Part shown: in pieces, positions 12,001 to 18,717 of the stretch
Numbering within the stretch: position 1 is the stretch's first letter
Layout: each line of letters opens with the position of its first letter
From: DATMER01 sp031390755
GTDB lineage: Bacteria > Acidobacteriota > Thermoanaerobaculia > Multivoradales > UBA5704
DNA length: 64,000 nucleotides
Reading direction: 5' to 3'
NCBI GenBank assembly: GCA_031390755.1
Contig: JANMTS010000116.1
Coordinates: 62,001 to 126,000, forward strand
Notes under the pieces: model-generated
The model's database searches: none
Told to the model about the DNA's origin: nothing
Seen by the model: the letters and a program-made list of their open reading frames with translations, nothing else
Made by a program: the position numbers and the translations under genes

Positions 12001-14870
12001 CGCGCCCGGTATCTCTCCGCCAGGAACCGGGCCGCCGACAAGGCGAGACCGCCGAGGCCGCCGGTGAGCAGGTAGACGCCGCCCTGGCGCAGGCGCTGGC
12101 CGTCAGCGGTCCTGAGCGGCGTGAGCGGCGCGAGCGGCGTGCGGACGATCGACTCCACGTAGCGGTCCTGGCCGCGATAAGCGACCGTGGCGACATCGGC
12201 GACGGTCGCCCGCGATTCGATCTCCCGCAGCAGGTGCCCGATTTGCAGGTCGAGCGCCTCCGGCGAGTCGGGCACCTGGACGTCGACGCAACGGCTGGTG
12301 AAGCGCGGGTACTCGAACGGGATCACCCGGCAAGGACCGAGCAGGGTCGACTTCGCCGGGCTCACCAGGTCGCCGCCGGTGACCTCGGCCATGCCGCTCG
12401 CCACCAGGGTGAACGAGACCGTGCCCGGGCTCGGCCGTTCCCCGAGCGCCCGCACCAGCTGGACGACGCTTTCGAGGCCCAGCTTTTGGGCCTTCTCGGC
12501 CTGTTCGAGGGTCGAAACCGGATCTCCGCCGACGCTCCACAGGTGGACGATCTCGCCCGGAGGCGCAGGCAGGCCGTCGAGCAGCGCTTCGTAATCCGTC
12601 TCGACACCATCGGCACCGGGCCGCACCAGGACGACCGGCCGGCCCGCCTGGCGGAACCGCGTCGCCAGTCCCTCGCCGAGGCCGTGCTCGTCGCAGAACA
12701 CCAGGACGGACGACGGTGACGTCGGGGCCGGCGAAGCGGAATCCAGACGGACCTGGTCCAGCGGCGCCGGATTCCAGACCGGCACGTGGAACCAGTCCTC
12801 CAGGGGCTTCTTCACCTCGTCCGGAGACAGCGCCGCCCAGACCCGCTTCGGCTCGCCTGAATCCAGAGCCTCCCACCAGTACCGCTGGCGCTGGAACGGA
12901 TAGGTCGGCAGGCCGGCCCGGCGTCGAGCCTGCCGGGGCTCGTCCTGAGATGGAACCGGCAGCGCCTCGGCTGGGCTTTCGGTGCTTTTCCCCGAGCGGA
13001 GGATCGCCACGGCCTCCGCGCGGTCCCGGTCGAGGACGGCGCGCCGGTGCTCGAAGGCGTTCCTGCCCGTGCGCAGGGTGAAGGCCACGTCGCCGAGCGG
13101 AATCTCGGGGTGGGATTCGAGCCACGAGGCCAGCCGCGCGCAGGCCGCGTCGAGAGCGGCGGGGGTCCGAGCCGAGAGCACCAGCAGGTGCCCCCCCTCG
13201 TCCTCCTGCTCTCCGTGCAGCTCTTCGTGCCGCGCCGGTGCCTCTTCGAGCACGACGTGGGCGTTGGTGCCGCCGAAGCCGAAGGAGCTGACGCCGGCCC
13301 GGACCGGCTCGCCGCCCGCGGGCAGTATCGGCAGGGGTTGCGCGCGGTCCGCGACCCGCAGGCCGAGATCGGCGAAGTCGATCATCGGGCTCGGGGTCTC
13401 GAAATGGAGGCTGGGCGGAAGCTGGCGGTGCCGCAGCGCGAGGACCGCCTTGATCAGGCCGGCCATGCCCGCCGCCGCTTCCAGATGCCCGATGTTGGTC
13501 TTCACCGAGCCGATCCAGCAGGGCTCCTGCCGCGACGCGGAGGAGACCGCCGCGCCCAGGGCGCCGGCCTCGATGCGGTCGCCGAGCGCCGTGCCGGTGC
13601 CGTGGGTCTCGACGAAATGGACCTCCCCCGGGTCGATGCCGGCGTTGCGGCAGGCGCGCCGGATCACCGCCTCTTGCGCGGGACCGCTCGGCGCCATCAG
13701 CCCGTTGGTGCGGCCGTCCTGGTTGACCGCGCTGCCCCGGATCACCGCATAGACGTCGTCGCCGGCTTCGAGGGCGGCCGAGAGCGGCTTGAGCACCACC
13801 ACGCCCGCTCCCTCGCCGCGCACGTAGCCGTCGGCCCGCGCGTCGAACGCCTTGCAGCGGCCGTCGGGCGCCAGCAGCCCGGCCCGGGCGAAGATCATCG
13901 TCACCTCGGGCGAGAGCATGACGTTGACCGCGCCCACCAGCGCCACCCCGCACTCGCCGGAGCGCAGGCTCTGGCAGGCGAGGTGGAGGGCCACCAGGGA
14001 GGACGAGCAGGCCGTATCCACGGCGAGGCTCGGCCCGGAGAGGCCGAGCTGGTACGAGATCCGGTTGGCCGCGATGCTGCGGGCGTTACCGGTTCCCGCC
14101 CAGGCATCGATGCGCGTGAGGTCTTCGAGCTGGAGGCGGCCGTAGTCGTTGGTCGAGATGCCCACGAACACGCCGGTCGCGGTGCCGCTCAACCGCTCCG
14201 GCGCCAGCCCGGCGTCCTCCAGGGCCTCCCAGGTCAGCTCCAGGAGGAGCCGCTGCTGGGGGTCGAGGCGCTCCGCCTCGTGGGCGGAGATGCCGAAGAA
14301 GGCCGGCTCGAACCGGTCCACCTGGTCGAGGAACCCGCCGTGGCGCGAATTCATCTTGCCGGGCGCGGCGTTTTCCGGGTCGCCCGGATCGAAGAGCGCC
14401 GCGTTGTCCCAGCGGTCGGCCGGCACCTCGCGGATCGCATCGACACCGCCGGAGACCAGGCGCCAGTAGGCGTCGGCATCGGGAGCGCCGGGGAAGCGGC
14501 AGGCCAGGCCGACGATGGCGATCGGTTCTGATGAGCCTGACTGACCCGAAGATCCCAGAGGCGAGGGATCGGTCTCCTCGACGGTATCTATCTCTATGGA
14601 TGCCGCGATCGCCGAGGCGTCATCTCCGCCACCGAGGTGACGGCTCAGCGCCTCGATCGACGGATGGTCGTACAGCAGCGTCGGCGACAGCCGGCGCCCG
14701 AGCCACTCTTCGAGATCGCCCGAGATCCCCACCGCGTCCCGCGAGCCCAGGCCGTAGCTCGCGTAGGGCTCGGAGACGTCGATGTCGGCCGGGCTCAGGC
14801 CAAGCTCTTCGGCCAGGCGGGCGACCAGCCAGGCCTGGATCTCGCCCGCGTCCGGGGTGCGCGCCGTCAT
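1..14870 (-). CDS. Modular type I polyketide synthase, C-terminal part beyond window
   Basis: Extends a FAAL-loaded acyl chain by decarboxylative condensation and ketoreduction. At least 4956 residues are visible in one frame (sampled at several points along its length), running off the left edge. Domains by approximate residue: ACP1 8-80 (GLGSRD); KS1 114-544 (DTACSSS); no AT, only the KS-AT and post-AT linkers (LPTYPF near 655); KR1 near 927-1110; ACP2 serine near 1262; KS2 1329-1746; AT2 1852-2077 with GHGPGE where GHSxGE is expected; KR2 near 2417-2590; ACP3 near 2738; KS3 2806-3230; AT3 3338-3625 (GHSLGEY and HAFH, malonyl-type); KR3 near 3948-4123; ACP4 near 4265; KS4 4333-4745; start of AT4 from 4862. 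KS2-4 read QTFCSTS at the nucleophile. All three KRs keep the TGGLGG loop and the catalytic Ser and Tyr. No DH or ER is visible. The ATG overlaps the upstream stop by 4 bases. Confidence 0.95.
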   Translation of the reverse strand, partial: MTARTPDAGEIQAWLVARLAEELGLSPADIDVSEPYASYGLGSRDAVGISGDLEEWLGRRLSPTLLYDHPSIEALSRHLGGGDDASAIAASIEIDTVEETDPSPLGSSGQSGSSEPIAIVGLACRFPGAPDADAYWRLVSGGVDAIREVPADRWDNAALFDPGDPENAAPGKMNSRHGGFLDQVDRFEPAFFGISAHEAERLDPQQRLLLELTWEALEDAGLAPERLSGTATGVFVGISTNDYGRLQLEDLTRIDAWAGTGNARSIAANRISYQLGLSGPSLAVDTACSSSLVALHLACQSLRSGECGVALVGAVNVMLSPEVTMIFARAGLLAPDGRCKAFDARADGYVRGEGAGVVVLKPLSAALEAGDDVYAVIRGSAVNQDGRTNGLMAPSGPAQEAVIRRACRNAGIDPGEVHFVETHGTGTALGDRIEAGALGAAVSSASRQEPCWIGSVKTNIGHLEAAAGMAGLIKAVLALRHRQLPPSLHFETPSPMIDFADLGLRVADRAQPLPILPAGGEPVRAGVSSFGFGGTNAHVVLEEAPARHEELHGEQEDEGGHLLVLSARTPAALDAACARLASWLESHPEIPLGDVAFTLRTGRNAFEHRRAVLDRDRAEAVAILRSGKSTESPAEALPVPSQDEPRQARRRAGLPTYPFQRQRYWWEALDSGEPKRVWAALSPDEVKKPLEDWFHVPVWNPAPLDQVRLDSASPAPTSPSSVLVFCDEHGLGEGLATRFRQAGRPVVLVRPGADGVETDYEALLDGLPAPPGEIVHLWSVGGDPVSTLEQAEKAQKLGLESVVQLVRALGERPSPGTVSFTLVASGMAEVTGGDLVSPAKSTLLGPCRVIPFEYPRFTSRCVDVQVPDSPEALDLQIGHLLREIESRATVADVATVAYRGQDRYVESIVRTPLAPLTPLRTADGQRLRQGGVYLLTGGLGGLALSAARFLAERYRARLVLVSRTGLPPREDWASLRAEAEADVSPTRRASEAVPHRIREVMAIEEILAETGGELLLIEADVTDRAQMQAAVRQVLGRFGALHGVFHTAGVIGAGMIAFNPKDSLARVMPPKLAGTMVLDEVLEEVIEEIDLDFLVLYSSLAALVGGTGQVAYSAANGFLDAFAIHRTRRGRFTVSVGWGEWQWNVWEGFAPEIHAALEESRLRFGISPEEGFNALERILAQDRPHVAVLTRSFETLREWFLALGAETLGGSGSAAETPSSRPGGMPALPPREELERIIAGIWRRYFGVESLGLDDNFFDAGGNSLVGLQILSELRKTLGVELPKVAIFQAPTVRALARYLEGMGAGAAGAPKETPGAAAAASRPEAVEKDAIAIVAMALRFPGARSVDQFWENLSSGVEAVTYFTDEELDEVPPALLANPDYVKARPVLEDIDQFDAGFFNYSPGEARLMDPQIRLFLETCWEALESSGYAVEGLQDRVGVFAGSNISTYLLGLMRRPGFVESIGELETVITNDRDSLTTSTSYKLNLKGPSLTVQTFCSTSAVAIHLACKTLLHGECEMALAGGVSIRVPSRTGYLYRHGDQYSPDGHTRAFDHRARGTVFGDGVGVVVLKRLSAAVRDGDHIHAVIRGSAVNNDGSLKVGYTAPSIEGQSSVIASALADAGVKASEVSYVEAHGTATALGDPIEVAALTQAYRQQTLARRFCALGSVKTNIGHLDRAASVASVIKTALALQNRQIPPSLHFEKPNPDIPFDTSPFFVNDRLRDWTGERGPRRAGVNCLGIGGTNAHVVLEEAPAPAPASPSRRNQLLLLSARSETALGQAAARLARYLRGLKDAESIDDADLADVAYTLQVGRKVFSHRRAVVCDGRESAIQALEATDTIPAASGSPASRQVTFLFPGEGEHYPGMARGLYRDEPVFREQVDLCMGILREVGEDGLLDGFQGGDDEEAVRLLSQARHLHPVLFVVEHSLARLLMSWGVKPRALLGHGPGEIVAACLAGVFTLQDALRLVAARGRWIDEATDPETLADRVAELVGGMELRAPSVPFLSSATGGWVNRKQATNPRYWGEWADQSHQPDRIGEAVAELLGEAEQVLLEVGPGSALTSRVRLHPNCDVARAALAQPTLRSCSQTGETAEPGDDQAYLLTTLGRLWQQGLEIDWRGFYQGERRRRRPLPTYPFERERHWIDAPPAEGSTVTKGTRLTGAMDDLERRPEVEDWFYEAVWTPQPARAETEPAPRSAAPWLVFVDASLLAARLLERLASRGETVFTVTAGSGYAAEGSAWTLDPAEPDHYRRLVEDLGAKGDLPERILHLWNLNSDGGSLNETLDLGFHSLVYLARALSPALRGKVELNVVSSGAFAVTGEETLNPLRAMLAGPVQVVPMEYPSISIRHLDLELPAPGSGDEDRLLDGLISEIYRSPVEREIALRGGERRVRGFEPRPLARPAAISGAVWRQGGVYLITGGLGGLGLAAAEHLADACGARLALVGRTALPPREEWDRILAESDSGTGMARRIAKVRALEERGAEVLVLAADVTDRERMKEVVAEVLERFGAIHGVLHTAGVPAAGLMHGKSAADFASVLGAKVQGSLVLEEVLEEVLSETPLDVFVLFSSITAILGGGPGQVDYSAANAFLDAFAQARTRSGIGRRVVSIDWGEWLWNDWESSMAGLPPEALASFRRNRERLGIDFAGGMDALERILASDLANVVVSPPNFNAMRAITREYTFDLLLGQPAGREVQARPAAALTPRELEGWILESWRQALGREQIGLDDNFFDLGGNSLLGLRVTTELQRELRREVLPLALYEAPTVRSLAAYLQPPVLEAPAADVGGTRSGGAPGSQGARQGIAIVGMAGRFPGAANTEELWRNLLDGRESITFFSDEELLAAGVDPGLLANPRYVKAGAVLENIDRFDAELFGESPREAELLDPQLRLFMECSWEALDDAGCDPRRHPGRIGVFGGSNLSTYLLQMAASPELAGLVHPMLAGLGNSSDALTTRVSYKLNLRGPSVSVQTFCSTSGVAAHMACESLERGECDMALAGGVRVVVPHRVGYLHEPGGIESPDGHIRTFDARGRGMVLGNGVAILVLKRLEAAVADGDHIYAVIKGSAINNDGSGKIGYTAPSVNAVAETVSRALENAQVAADTISYVEAHGTATEVGDPIEMAALTRAFRAHSAEPGRVHRVQYCAIGSVKSNLGHLDRAAGATALIKTALALQRGELPPSISFEEPNPKLDLERSPFYVQTERTPWATADGQPRRAGVNVQGIGGTNVHFILEEPPAEVVADRPSRPLQMLVLSANSATALEAQTDRLAAHLRQAGAALDLPDVSSTLHRGRQLLKYRRFVVCRNLLDHEDAVACLESRDEQRVFSHYEEPGRRPVCFLFPGQGAQYPGMGRGLYEQEAVFRSEVDRCCDLLKPLLGRDLREILFPASGDAGATEAAGRELARTELTHPALFVVEYALARQWMAWGVQPDWMIGHSLGEYVAACLAGVFALSDALALVVARGRLISEVEPGAMLNVPLPEAEIAALLGPELSLAAVNGPSQCTVSGPEAPLADLEAALAARGVRTGRLRTSHAFHSAMMDPVLERFRERVSAVPRNAPRQTWISNVTGVRIQAEQAVDPDYWVEHLRQPVRFADGIREPLNDPRAVFLEVGPGRNLTTLVARQAQSDPVLLASLRPPQQDEPDLGFLLDTLGRLWLTGVEVDWDGFYREENRRRVPLPAYPFEGERYWLGPRGAVLPATRAVAPSGVKKADPADWYYRPSWRPSPLPVPSSEGEAAGGSWLLLVDELGVGRRVAESLKANGSTVAMAAVGARFEKVSSLEWRLDPSREDDYRRLLQELGFQPDRVVHLWSLTGGLAEPQTVGFFSLLRLARALGAERVRGARLTVVTNRLEDILGGEPVEADRSTLAAVLKVLRQEVPGLASRLIEIDPEPATTDQAPLVAELRHGSAADLEVAWRNGSRWLRHFEPVRLEPAAEPSADSTSGLRDGGVYLITGGLGGVGLLLAEELALRHRARLALVGRSGLLERGQWQQWRTEHGEDDPTSRKIRRIERLEELGAEVLVLAADVADPAAMRAALESVESAFGELHGVLHAAGVTSRDAFQPVQLTGDELCERHFRAKVRGVEVLGEVLGDRPLDICLLFSSLSSVLGGLGFAAYAAANAYLNGFAQARRRAGDARWLSVAWDAWRLDGGSHSEAETSMTPEEGVEAFGRILSARAADPTLGPVLVHSTGDLEARLDQWLRRVAKPAAPRAPRVETTRYTRPNLRTAYAPVNSEAERKVARVFEEVLGVEKVGIHDNYFDLGGTSLTALQVVSELQQEFPEAEITPVLLFESPTVAGLAKALGAVDGGEEALDRLRAAVDEGQAQAPTREGIAIVGMSGRFPGAPDLDRFWQNLVNGVESVSYFTDEELLESGVDPALFGNPDYVRARPILPGVDQFDAGFFGYSPREAELMDPQMRILMETCWEALEGAGYAPGANFQKIGMFAGSNFSTYFLSQLRDPGLLDSVGDLQASITNDRDSLATSISYKLNLKGPSLTVQTFCSTSAVAVHLASQSLRQGDCTMALAGGVSLRVPAKAGYLYQKGDQVSPDGHTRTFDHRAGGTVFGDGVGVLVLKRLSDALRDGDQVHAVLRGSAINNDGSGKVGYTAPSVEGQAEVVATALANAGVDASQIGYVEAHGTATVLGDPIEVTALTRAFRLHTAERGYCPLGSVKTNLGHLDRAAGVTALIKTALALEHGQIPPNLHFERPNPQIDFESSPFFVNTRLREWKRNGRPRLAGVNSLGVGGTNVHLVLEEAPELPPASESRRHQLLVVSARSEAALEASSSRLAAHLESAGDGDLPDVAYTLQVGRKELAHRRIVVGADRTEMLAQLRGDGPPAAGSANVASIMASAVQEPVTRPVAFLFPGIGEHYVGMAQGLYRDERVFRDEVDRCAEILAGQGMDDLTGILYPRRPASSGSPGGRPGGLDLRALLRGNGREDDASAALNRIAN

Positions 14871-16000
14871 CGTTCCACCCTTCCCGGCTCGACTCTTCCC
14901 GTCGATGCCGGCCCCACCCGGGGGGGCATCTCGATGCGCAGGCCCGAGAGCTTCTCCACGTGCCGCGCGAGCCGCGGCAGGTTCGTGCCGTCGAGCGCCT
15001 TGGCCGACCTGTCGCGGTCGGGCGGCACCGGGGTGCCCGCGGCCAGCGCCCGCCGCCGCAGCGCCACGTCGGCCAGGATGCCCAGACCCCGCTGCACCTC
15101 GAAGTAGCGCACCAGCGACTCGTCGAACGGCAGATGGGCGCGGTAGAGCGTCTCGAACCGGCCCGGGAACCAGTCGCGGTAGAACGGGATCAGCAGCCGC
15201 GGCAGCAGGCCGCTCGGACCGACGACCGGGCCGTAGCGGACGATGATCCGGTTGGCCGCGAGGTCGTACTCCGGCGGCGCGATCACCGCCCGCGTCCAGT
15301 CGAGGACGGAGCTGACCCGGCTGCCGTCGATCATCAGATTGAACGGATGCAGATCGCCATGGTTGATGGCCCGCCGGACGGAAGAACCGAACGAATCGGG
15401 ACGGTTGCGGTCGAGCCACTCCCCCACCGCGGCGAGCGACGGGAACTCCCGGGCGACCCGCCGCTCGCGGGTCTCCGGAGAGAGGTCCAGCGTCACCGCC
15501 AGCGGATCGAGCCCGGCCGCCTCGGCGGCAGCCAGCAGAACACCGGAGTCGAGGCGATGGAGGGCGACCATGGTCTCGGCCAGCAGGGCGGGCAGCCGCG
15601 CCAGCACCGAGGGATAGACCAGCTCGACCGCCGAGCGGCCCCCGGCGTGCTCCATGATGAGGAAGGAGGAACCAAGCCCGCCCAGCCCCTCGGTATCGCC
15701 GATACCGTCGAGCCTGTCGCCCACCAGGAAGACCTTCGGTGCGGCGAGCCCCTGTCCGGTGACCGCCTGGTGCGCCGCCGCCTCGATGCGCGCGCGCTCC
15801 GCCGCTCCCCCGGTCCGGAACATGCGCGCCACGAGCCGCTGGTCGAACGGCGCCGGAGCCTCCGACAGCCGGAAGCTGAAGATGTCGGTCTCGTTGCCGC
15901 CCTGGATGCGACGGGGCGCGACCTCATAGCCCAGACGGGGAGCGCCGAGCGTATGGCTCAAATATTGGAGCAGCGGCCCCTCGATCTCTCCGGCCTCCAT
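14867..16000 (-). CDS. APH-family kinase-like phosphotransferase
   Basis: This 377-residue protein has the aminoglycoside/choline kinase fold. The Brenner-type catalytic loop HGDLHPFNLMID lies near residue 210 and is followed by a metal-binding LDW about 20 residues later. The N-terminal part (QGGNETDIFSF) looks like a nucleotide-binding lobe. The gene lies between the FAAL gene (21 bases upstream) and the PKS. Its stop overlaps the PKS start by 4 bases (ATGA), so the three genes are probably one transcript with coupled translation. The substrate cannot be told from sequence: it could phosphorylate a pathway intermediate, an attached sugar or lipid, or give self-protection. The fold is well supported; the role in the pathway is inference from position. 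Confidence 0.82.
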   Translation of the reverse strand: MEAGEIEGPLLQYLSHTLGAPRLGYEVAPRRIQGGNETDIFSFRLSEAPAPFDQRLVARMFRTGGAAERARIEAAAHQAVTGQGLAAPKVFLVGDRLDGIGDTEGLGGLGSSFLIMEHAGGRSAVELVYPSVLARLPALLAETMVALHRLDSGVLLAAAEAAGLDPLAVTLDLSPETRERRVAREFPSLAAVGEWLDRNRPDSFGSSVRRAINHGDLHPFNLMIDGSRVSSVLDWTRAVIAPPEYDLAANRIIVRYGPVVGPSGLLPRLLIPFYRDWFPGRFETLYRAHLPFDESLVRYFEVQRGLGILADVALRRRALAAGTPVPPDRDRSAKALDGTNLPRLARHVEKLSGLRIEMPPRVGPASTGRVEPGRVER

Positions 16001-16021
16001 CTCGGCGGTATCCTCAGGCTT

Positions 16022-17749
16022 TCAGGCTTTTTCAGCCGCTTCCCAACGTTCCAGTTGGCCCTTGCGATAGGCGGCCTTGCAGGCGTGCCGCTGGATCTTT
16101 CCACTGGTGGTCTTCGGCAGGCTGCCGGGGCGAAGCAGCAGGATGTCATGAACCCGCAGGTCGTGCTCCGCGGCCACCCGGCTGCGGATCGCCTTGGCGA
16201 TCTCGGCGAGATTCTCGCCGCGCGGCAGCTCGACGAGCACCACGAGCCGCTCCTCGTCGTCGACATCGACCGAGATCGCCGCGCAGCTTCCGGGACGGAG
16301 GCTCGGCTCGGCCTCTTCCACGGTCTGCTCGATGTCCTGGGGATAGTGGTTGCTCCCCGCGATGATGATCAGATCCTTGATGCGGCCGGTGACGAACAGG
16401 TTCCCGTCCTCCAGGAACCCCAGGTCGCCGGTGCGCAGGAACGGACCCGCCTCCGGGTCGTCAGCCAGCCGGGCGCCGAACGTCCGCGCGTTCTGCTCCG
16501 GCAGCTCCCAGTAGCCGCGGCTGACGTTCGGTCCCGCCAGCCAGATCTCGCCGATGCGGCCCGGCTCGCAGCGGGTGCCCGTCTCCGGATCGGCGATGAC
16601 CGCCTCCTGGCCCCAGAGGCGGCCGGAGCTGACCAGCGTGCGGGCGCCGTTCCCCGTCTGGTCCGGCGGGATCGGAACCACCCGCCTCTCCTGCAGCGCG
16701 GCGGCGTCGTAGGTGCCGGTCACCGGCGGGCCGTCCCACCGGGAGCCGCCCACGAACAGGGTCGCCTCGGCCAGGCCGTAGCAGGGGTAGAAGACCTCCG
16801 GCCGCAGGCCGAGGGGCGAGAACCTCTCCGTGAAGCGTTCCAGGGTCGACGCCCGCAGCGGCTCGGCGCCGTTGTACGCCACGCGCAGGCTGCTCAGATC
16901 GAGCCCTTCGCAGAGCGCGGGGGTGGCCTTGCGGACACAGAGGTCGTAGGCGAAGTTGGGGCCGCCCGTCAGGTAGGCCTGGTAGTGGCTGATCGCCTTC
17001 AGCCAGCGGACGGGCCTCTGGATGAAGTGGAGCGGCGACATCAGGACGCAGCTCATCCGGGAGGCCATCGTCGCGAAGACCATCCCGACCAGGCCCATGT
17101 CGTGATGCACGGGCAGCCAGGACACGGCGAGGGCGCCCCGATGGAGGTTCATCCCCTCGGCGGTCTGCGCCACGTTCGCCGCCAGGTTCCGGTGGCTCAC
17201 CATCACCCCCTTGGGAGCGGCGGTCGAGCCCGAGGTGTACTGGAGGAAGACCAGATCGTCGCCGTTGATGGCCGCAGGGCGCCACGCCGCGGCCGGATCC
17301 ACATCCGCGGCGGTCAGCCAGAGGAGGTTCTCGAAGCCGGGGATCGCCGACAGCCGCGCCTGGAACGTCTCCTTGACCTCCGGCGTCGTGATCACCGCCC
17401 GCGGCCGGCAGTCCGCGGCGATCGCCAGCAGGCGGTTGACGGCGGCTTCCCGGCGCGGATGGGGGATGGGGCTGACGACGAAGGTGGTGCCGGCGTAGAG
17501 GCAGCCGTACAGCGTGCGGATCAGCTCCAGGCCCGGCGGCAGAAGCAGCAGGGCGCGCTCGCCCTCGAGGCCGTGCTCCTGGAGGAGCGCGGCCACCGCC
17601 CTGCTTTCCTGGTCCAGCCGCCCATAGGTCCAGCGTCCGGTCTCGTTCTCCCCATCACCGAGGAAGACGAACGCGAGCGCGTCCGGATCGAGCTCCACGG
17701 ACTGCCGGAGACGGTCGGCAAGATTCGTGGTCCCTGCATACCTGGTCAA
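16022..17749 (-). CDS. Fatty acyl-AMP ligase (FAAL) for PKS loading
   Basis: Activates a free fatty acid as acyl-adenylate and passes it to the phosphopantetheine arm of a carrier protein, here most likely ACP1 at the N-terminus of the PKS. The 575-residue protein has the ANL P-loop (YTSGSTAAPKGV near residue 169), the FAAL-typical LPVHHDMGLVG, a YGLAEATLF core near 328, the RTGDLGF hinge and a C-terminal TTSGKIQR lysine near 546. The start is TTG at 17749 with a GGAAGGA ribosome site about 8 bases upstream. It is the first gene of the FAAL-kinase-PKS operon. The ACP is fused to the PKS rather than to the ligase. Acyl chain length cannot be read from sequence. Confidence 0.93.
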   Translation of the reverse strand: MTRYAGTTNLADRLRQSVELDPDALAFVFLGDGENETGRWTYGRLDQESRAVAALLQEHGLEGERALLLLPPGLELIRTLYGCLYAGTTFVVSPIPHPRREAAVNRLLAIAADCRPRAVITTPEVKETFQARLSAIPGFENLLWLTAADVDPAAAWRPAAINGDDLVFLQYTSGSTAAPKGVMVSHRNLAANVAQTAEGMNLHRGALAVSWLPVHHDMGLVGMVFATMASRMSCVLMSPLHFIQRPVRWLKAISHYQAYLTGGPNFAYDLCVRKATPALCEGLDLSSLRVAYNGAEPLRASTLERFTERFSPLGLRPEVFYPCYGLAEATLFVGGSRWDGPPVTGTYDAAALQERRVVPIPPDQTGNGARTLVSSGRLWGQEAVIADPETGTRCEPGRIGEIWLAGPNVSRGYWELPEQNARTFGARLADDPEAGPFLRTGDLGFLEDGNLFVTGRIKDLIIIAGSNHYPQDIEQTVEEAEPSLRPGSCAAISVDVDDEERLVVLVELPRGENLAEIAKAIRSRVAAEHDLRVHDILLLRPGSLPKTTSGKIQRHACKAAYRKGQLERWEAAEKA

Positions 17750-18198
17750 GACGATCCTTCCCGTTCCTGCACCAACTTGAATGCAACAGTATATACGCCA
17801 TCAAAACTTCATCAAAGAAACCAAAGATGTCAGCTCCCCGATACGCCCGATCGAGGAGAACACTGCGCTCTTCCAGCCTGTGACGGTCTGGCAACGTTTC
17901 GACGGCGGATTATTGCGAAGCCGTGACGATGCGTCAAGCGATTGCGCGCCCGCTTCGGGCCGAGCTTCGGCGCTGCGCTGGGCCGGTTTCCGCGAGCGGA
18001 ACCTATGCTAGAGTATGAAAGATCTCGGAGTTCCTGGAGGAGACGATCGTGAGTCGAGACCGGCCGGCCAGTTCCGAGAGGAGTAGAGTCAGGAAGCACT
18101 TGCCTCCCGCCTCGCCAGGCCCGGCCGAGGCACCCGAGGCCCCGAAACCCGCGGAGCTGGAACACCATTCAGCCGAGCCCATCAAGGAGGGGAAGTCC
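17750..18198. other. Divergent intergenic region upstream of the FAAL operon
   Basis: This 449-base stretch separates the minus-strand FAAL operon from the plus-strand small gene. Bases 17770-17830 are clearly more AT-rich than the surroundings and include a TATATAC-like element on the minus strand, a plausible place for the biosynthetic promoter, but I cannot assign -35 and -10 boxes with confidence. From 18049 the frame of the downstream gene is open from a GTG, giving a proline- and glutamate-rich 50-residue extension. The strong ribosome site further on argues that this part is leader, not coding. No RNA gene is seen. Confidence 0.4.
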
Positions 18199-18450
18199 AT
18201 GGACACAACGGCCACCAACGCAATCAAGCTCGTCGGCGAAGGGCTGATCGCTCCGGGAACCAGTCTGCTTCTGGACGGTGACATCAAGGGGGGCGGCGCC
18301 CACATCGTCGTCGGCCTCGCGGCCAAGGCGCTGCTCGGACCGATCGGCTGGTTCCTGGTCGCGGCCGACTCGTTCTCACGCTCCACCACCGGCAAGAGCC
18401 TGACCGAGCAGCTCACCCCCGCCAAGAAGGAAGTCACGTCCGGAACCTGA
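18199..18450 (+). CDS. Small hydrophobic, glycine-rich protein of unknown function
   Basis: The protein has 83 residues if started at ATG 18199, which is chosen because AAGGAGGGG lies directly upstream at 18184-18192. A GTG at 18049 in the same frame would add a low-complexity extension. The middle part (roughly residues 15-55) is rich in Gly, Ala, Leu, Ile and Val (GLIAPGTSLLLDGD, IVVGLAAKALLGPIGWFLV), so membrane association is likely. The ends are polar. I do not recognise the family. It is transcribed away from the biosynthetic operon and faces hemW convergently, so neither neighbour predicts its role. Confidence 0.65.
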   Translation: MDTTATNAIKLVGEGLIAPGTSLLLDGDIKGGGAHIVVGLAAKALLGPIGWFLVAADSFSRSTTGKSLTEQLTPAKKEVTSGT

Positions 18451-18667
18451 GACCCCCTCCGGTCCGGGAAGCCCGCCGCCATGACCGGCGGCGAGGTCGA
18501 AGCACAAGACATCCTCCTGCCGTGGCCCTGGTCCGACGCTCGGGACCAGCGGCCCGCGGGATGGATGTCCATTGGGATACGTATTGAATCACTGCCCGCT
18601 CCCCTGACCCTTCCGGCCTTCCCTGATCCTCTTCTTCTCTCCTCTCGACCGGGTGTCGCGGCAAAAG

Positions 18668-18706
18668 TCAGGGAGTTGCGCGCAAGTCGACCGTGAGTCG
18701 CGCGAG
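18668..18706. repeat. Short member of the TTGCGCGCAA / GAGTCGCG intergenic repeat family
   Basis: This 39-base piece between the small hydrophobic gene and the 3' end of hemW contains the perfect palindrome TTGCGCGCAA (18676-18685), followed by GTGAGTCGCGCG. Both elements recur in the much longer copies at 32706-32977 and 50931-51201. It lies between two convergent genes, as does the copy at 32706. It shows no long run of T and so is not an ordinary terminator. The rest of the 18451-18717 gap shows nothing I can assign. Confidence 0.6.
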
Positions 18707-18717
18707 CCAGCGGGGCG

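Noticed and set aside
18049..18198. GTG-initiated N-terminal extension of the small hydrophobic protein
   Set aside because: Low-complexity Pro/Glu-rich sequence, while a strong AAGGAGGGG site stands directly before the ATG at 18199.
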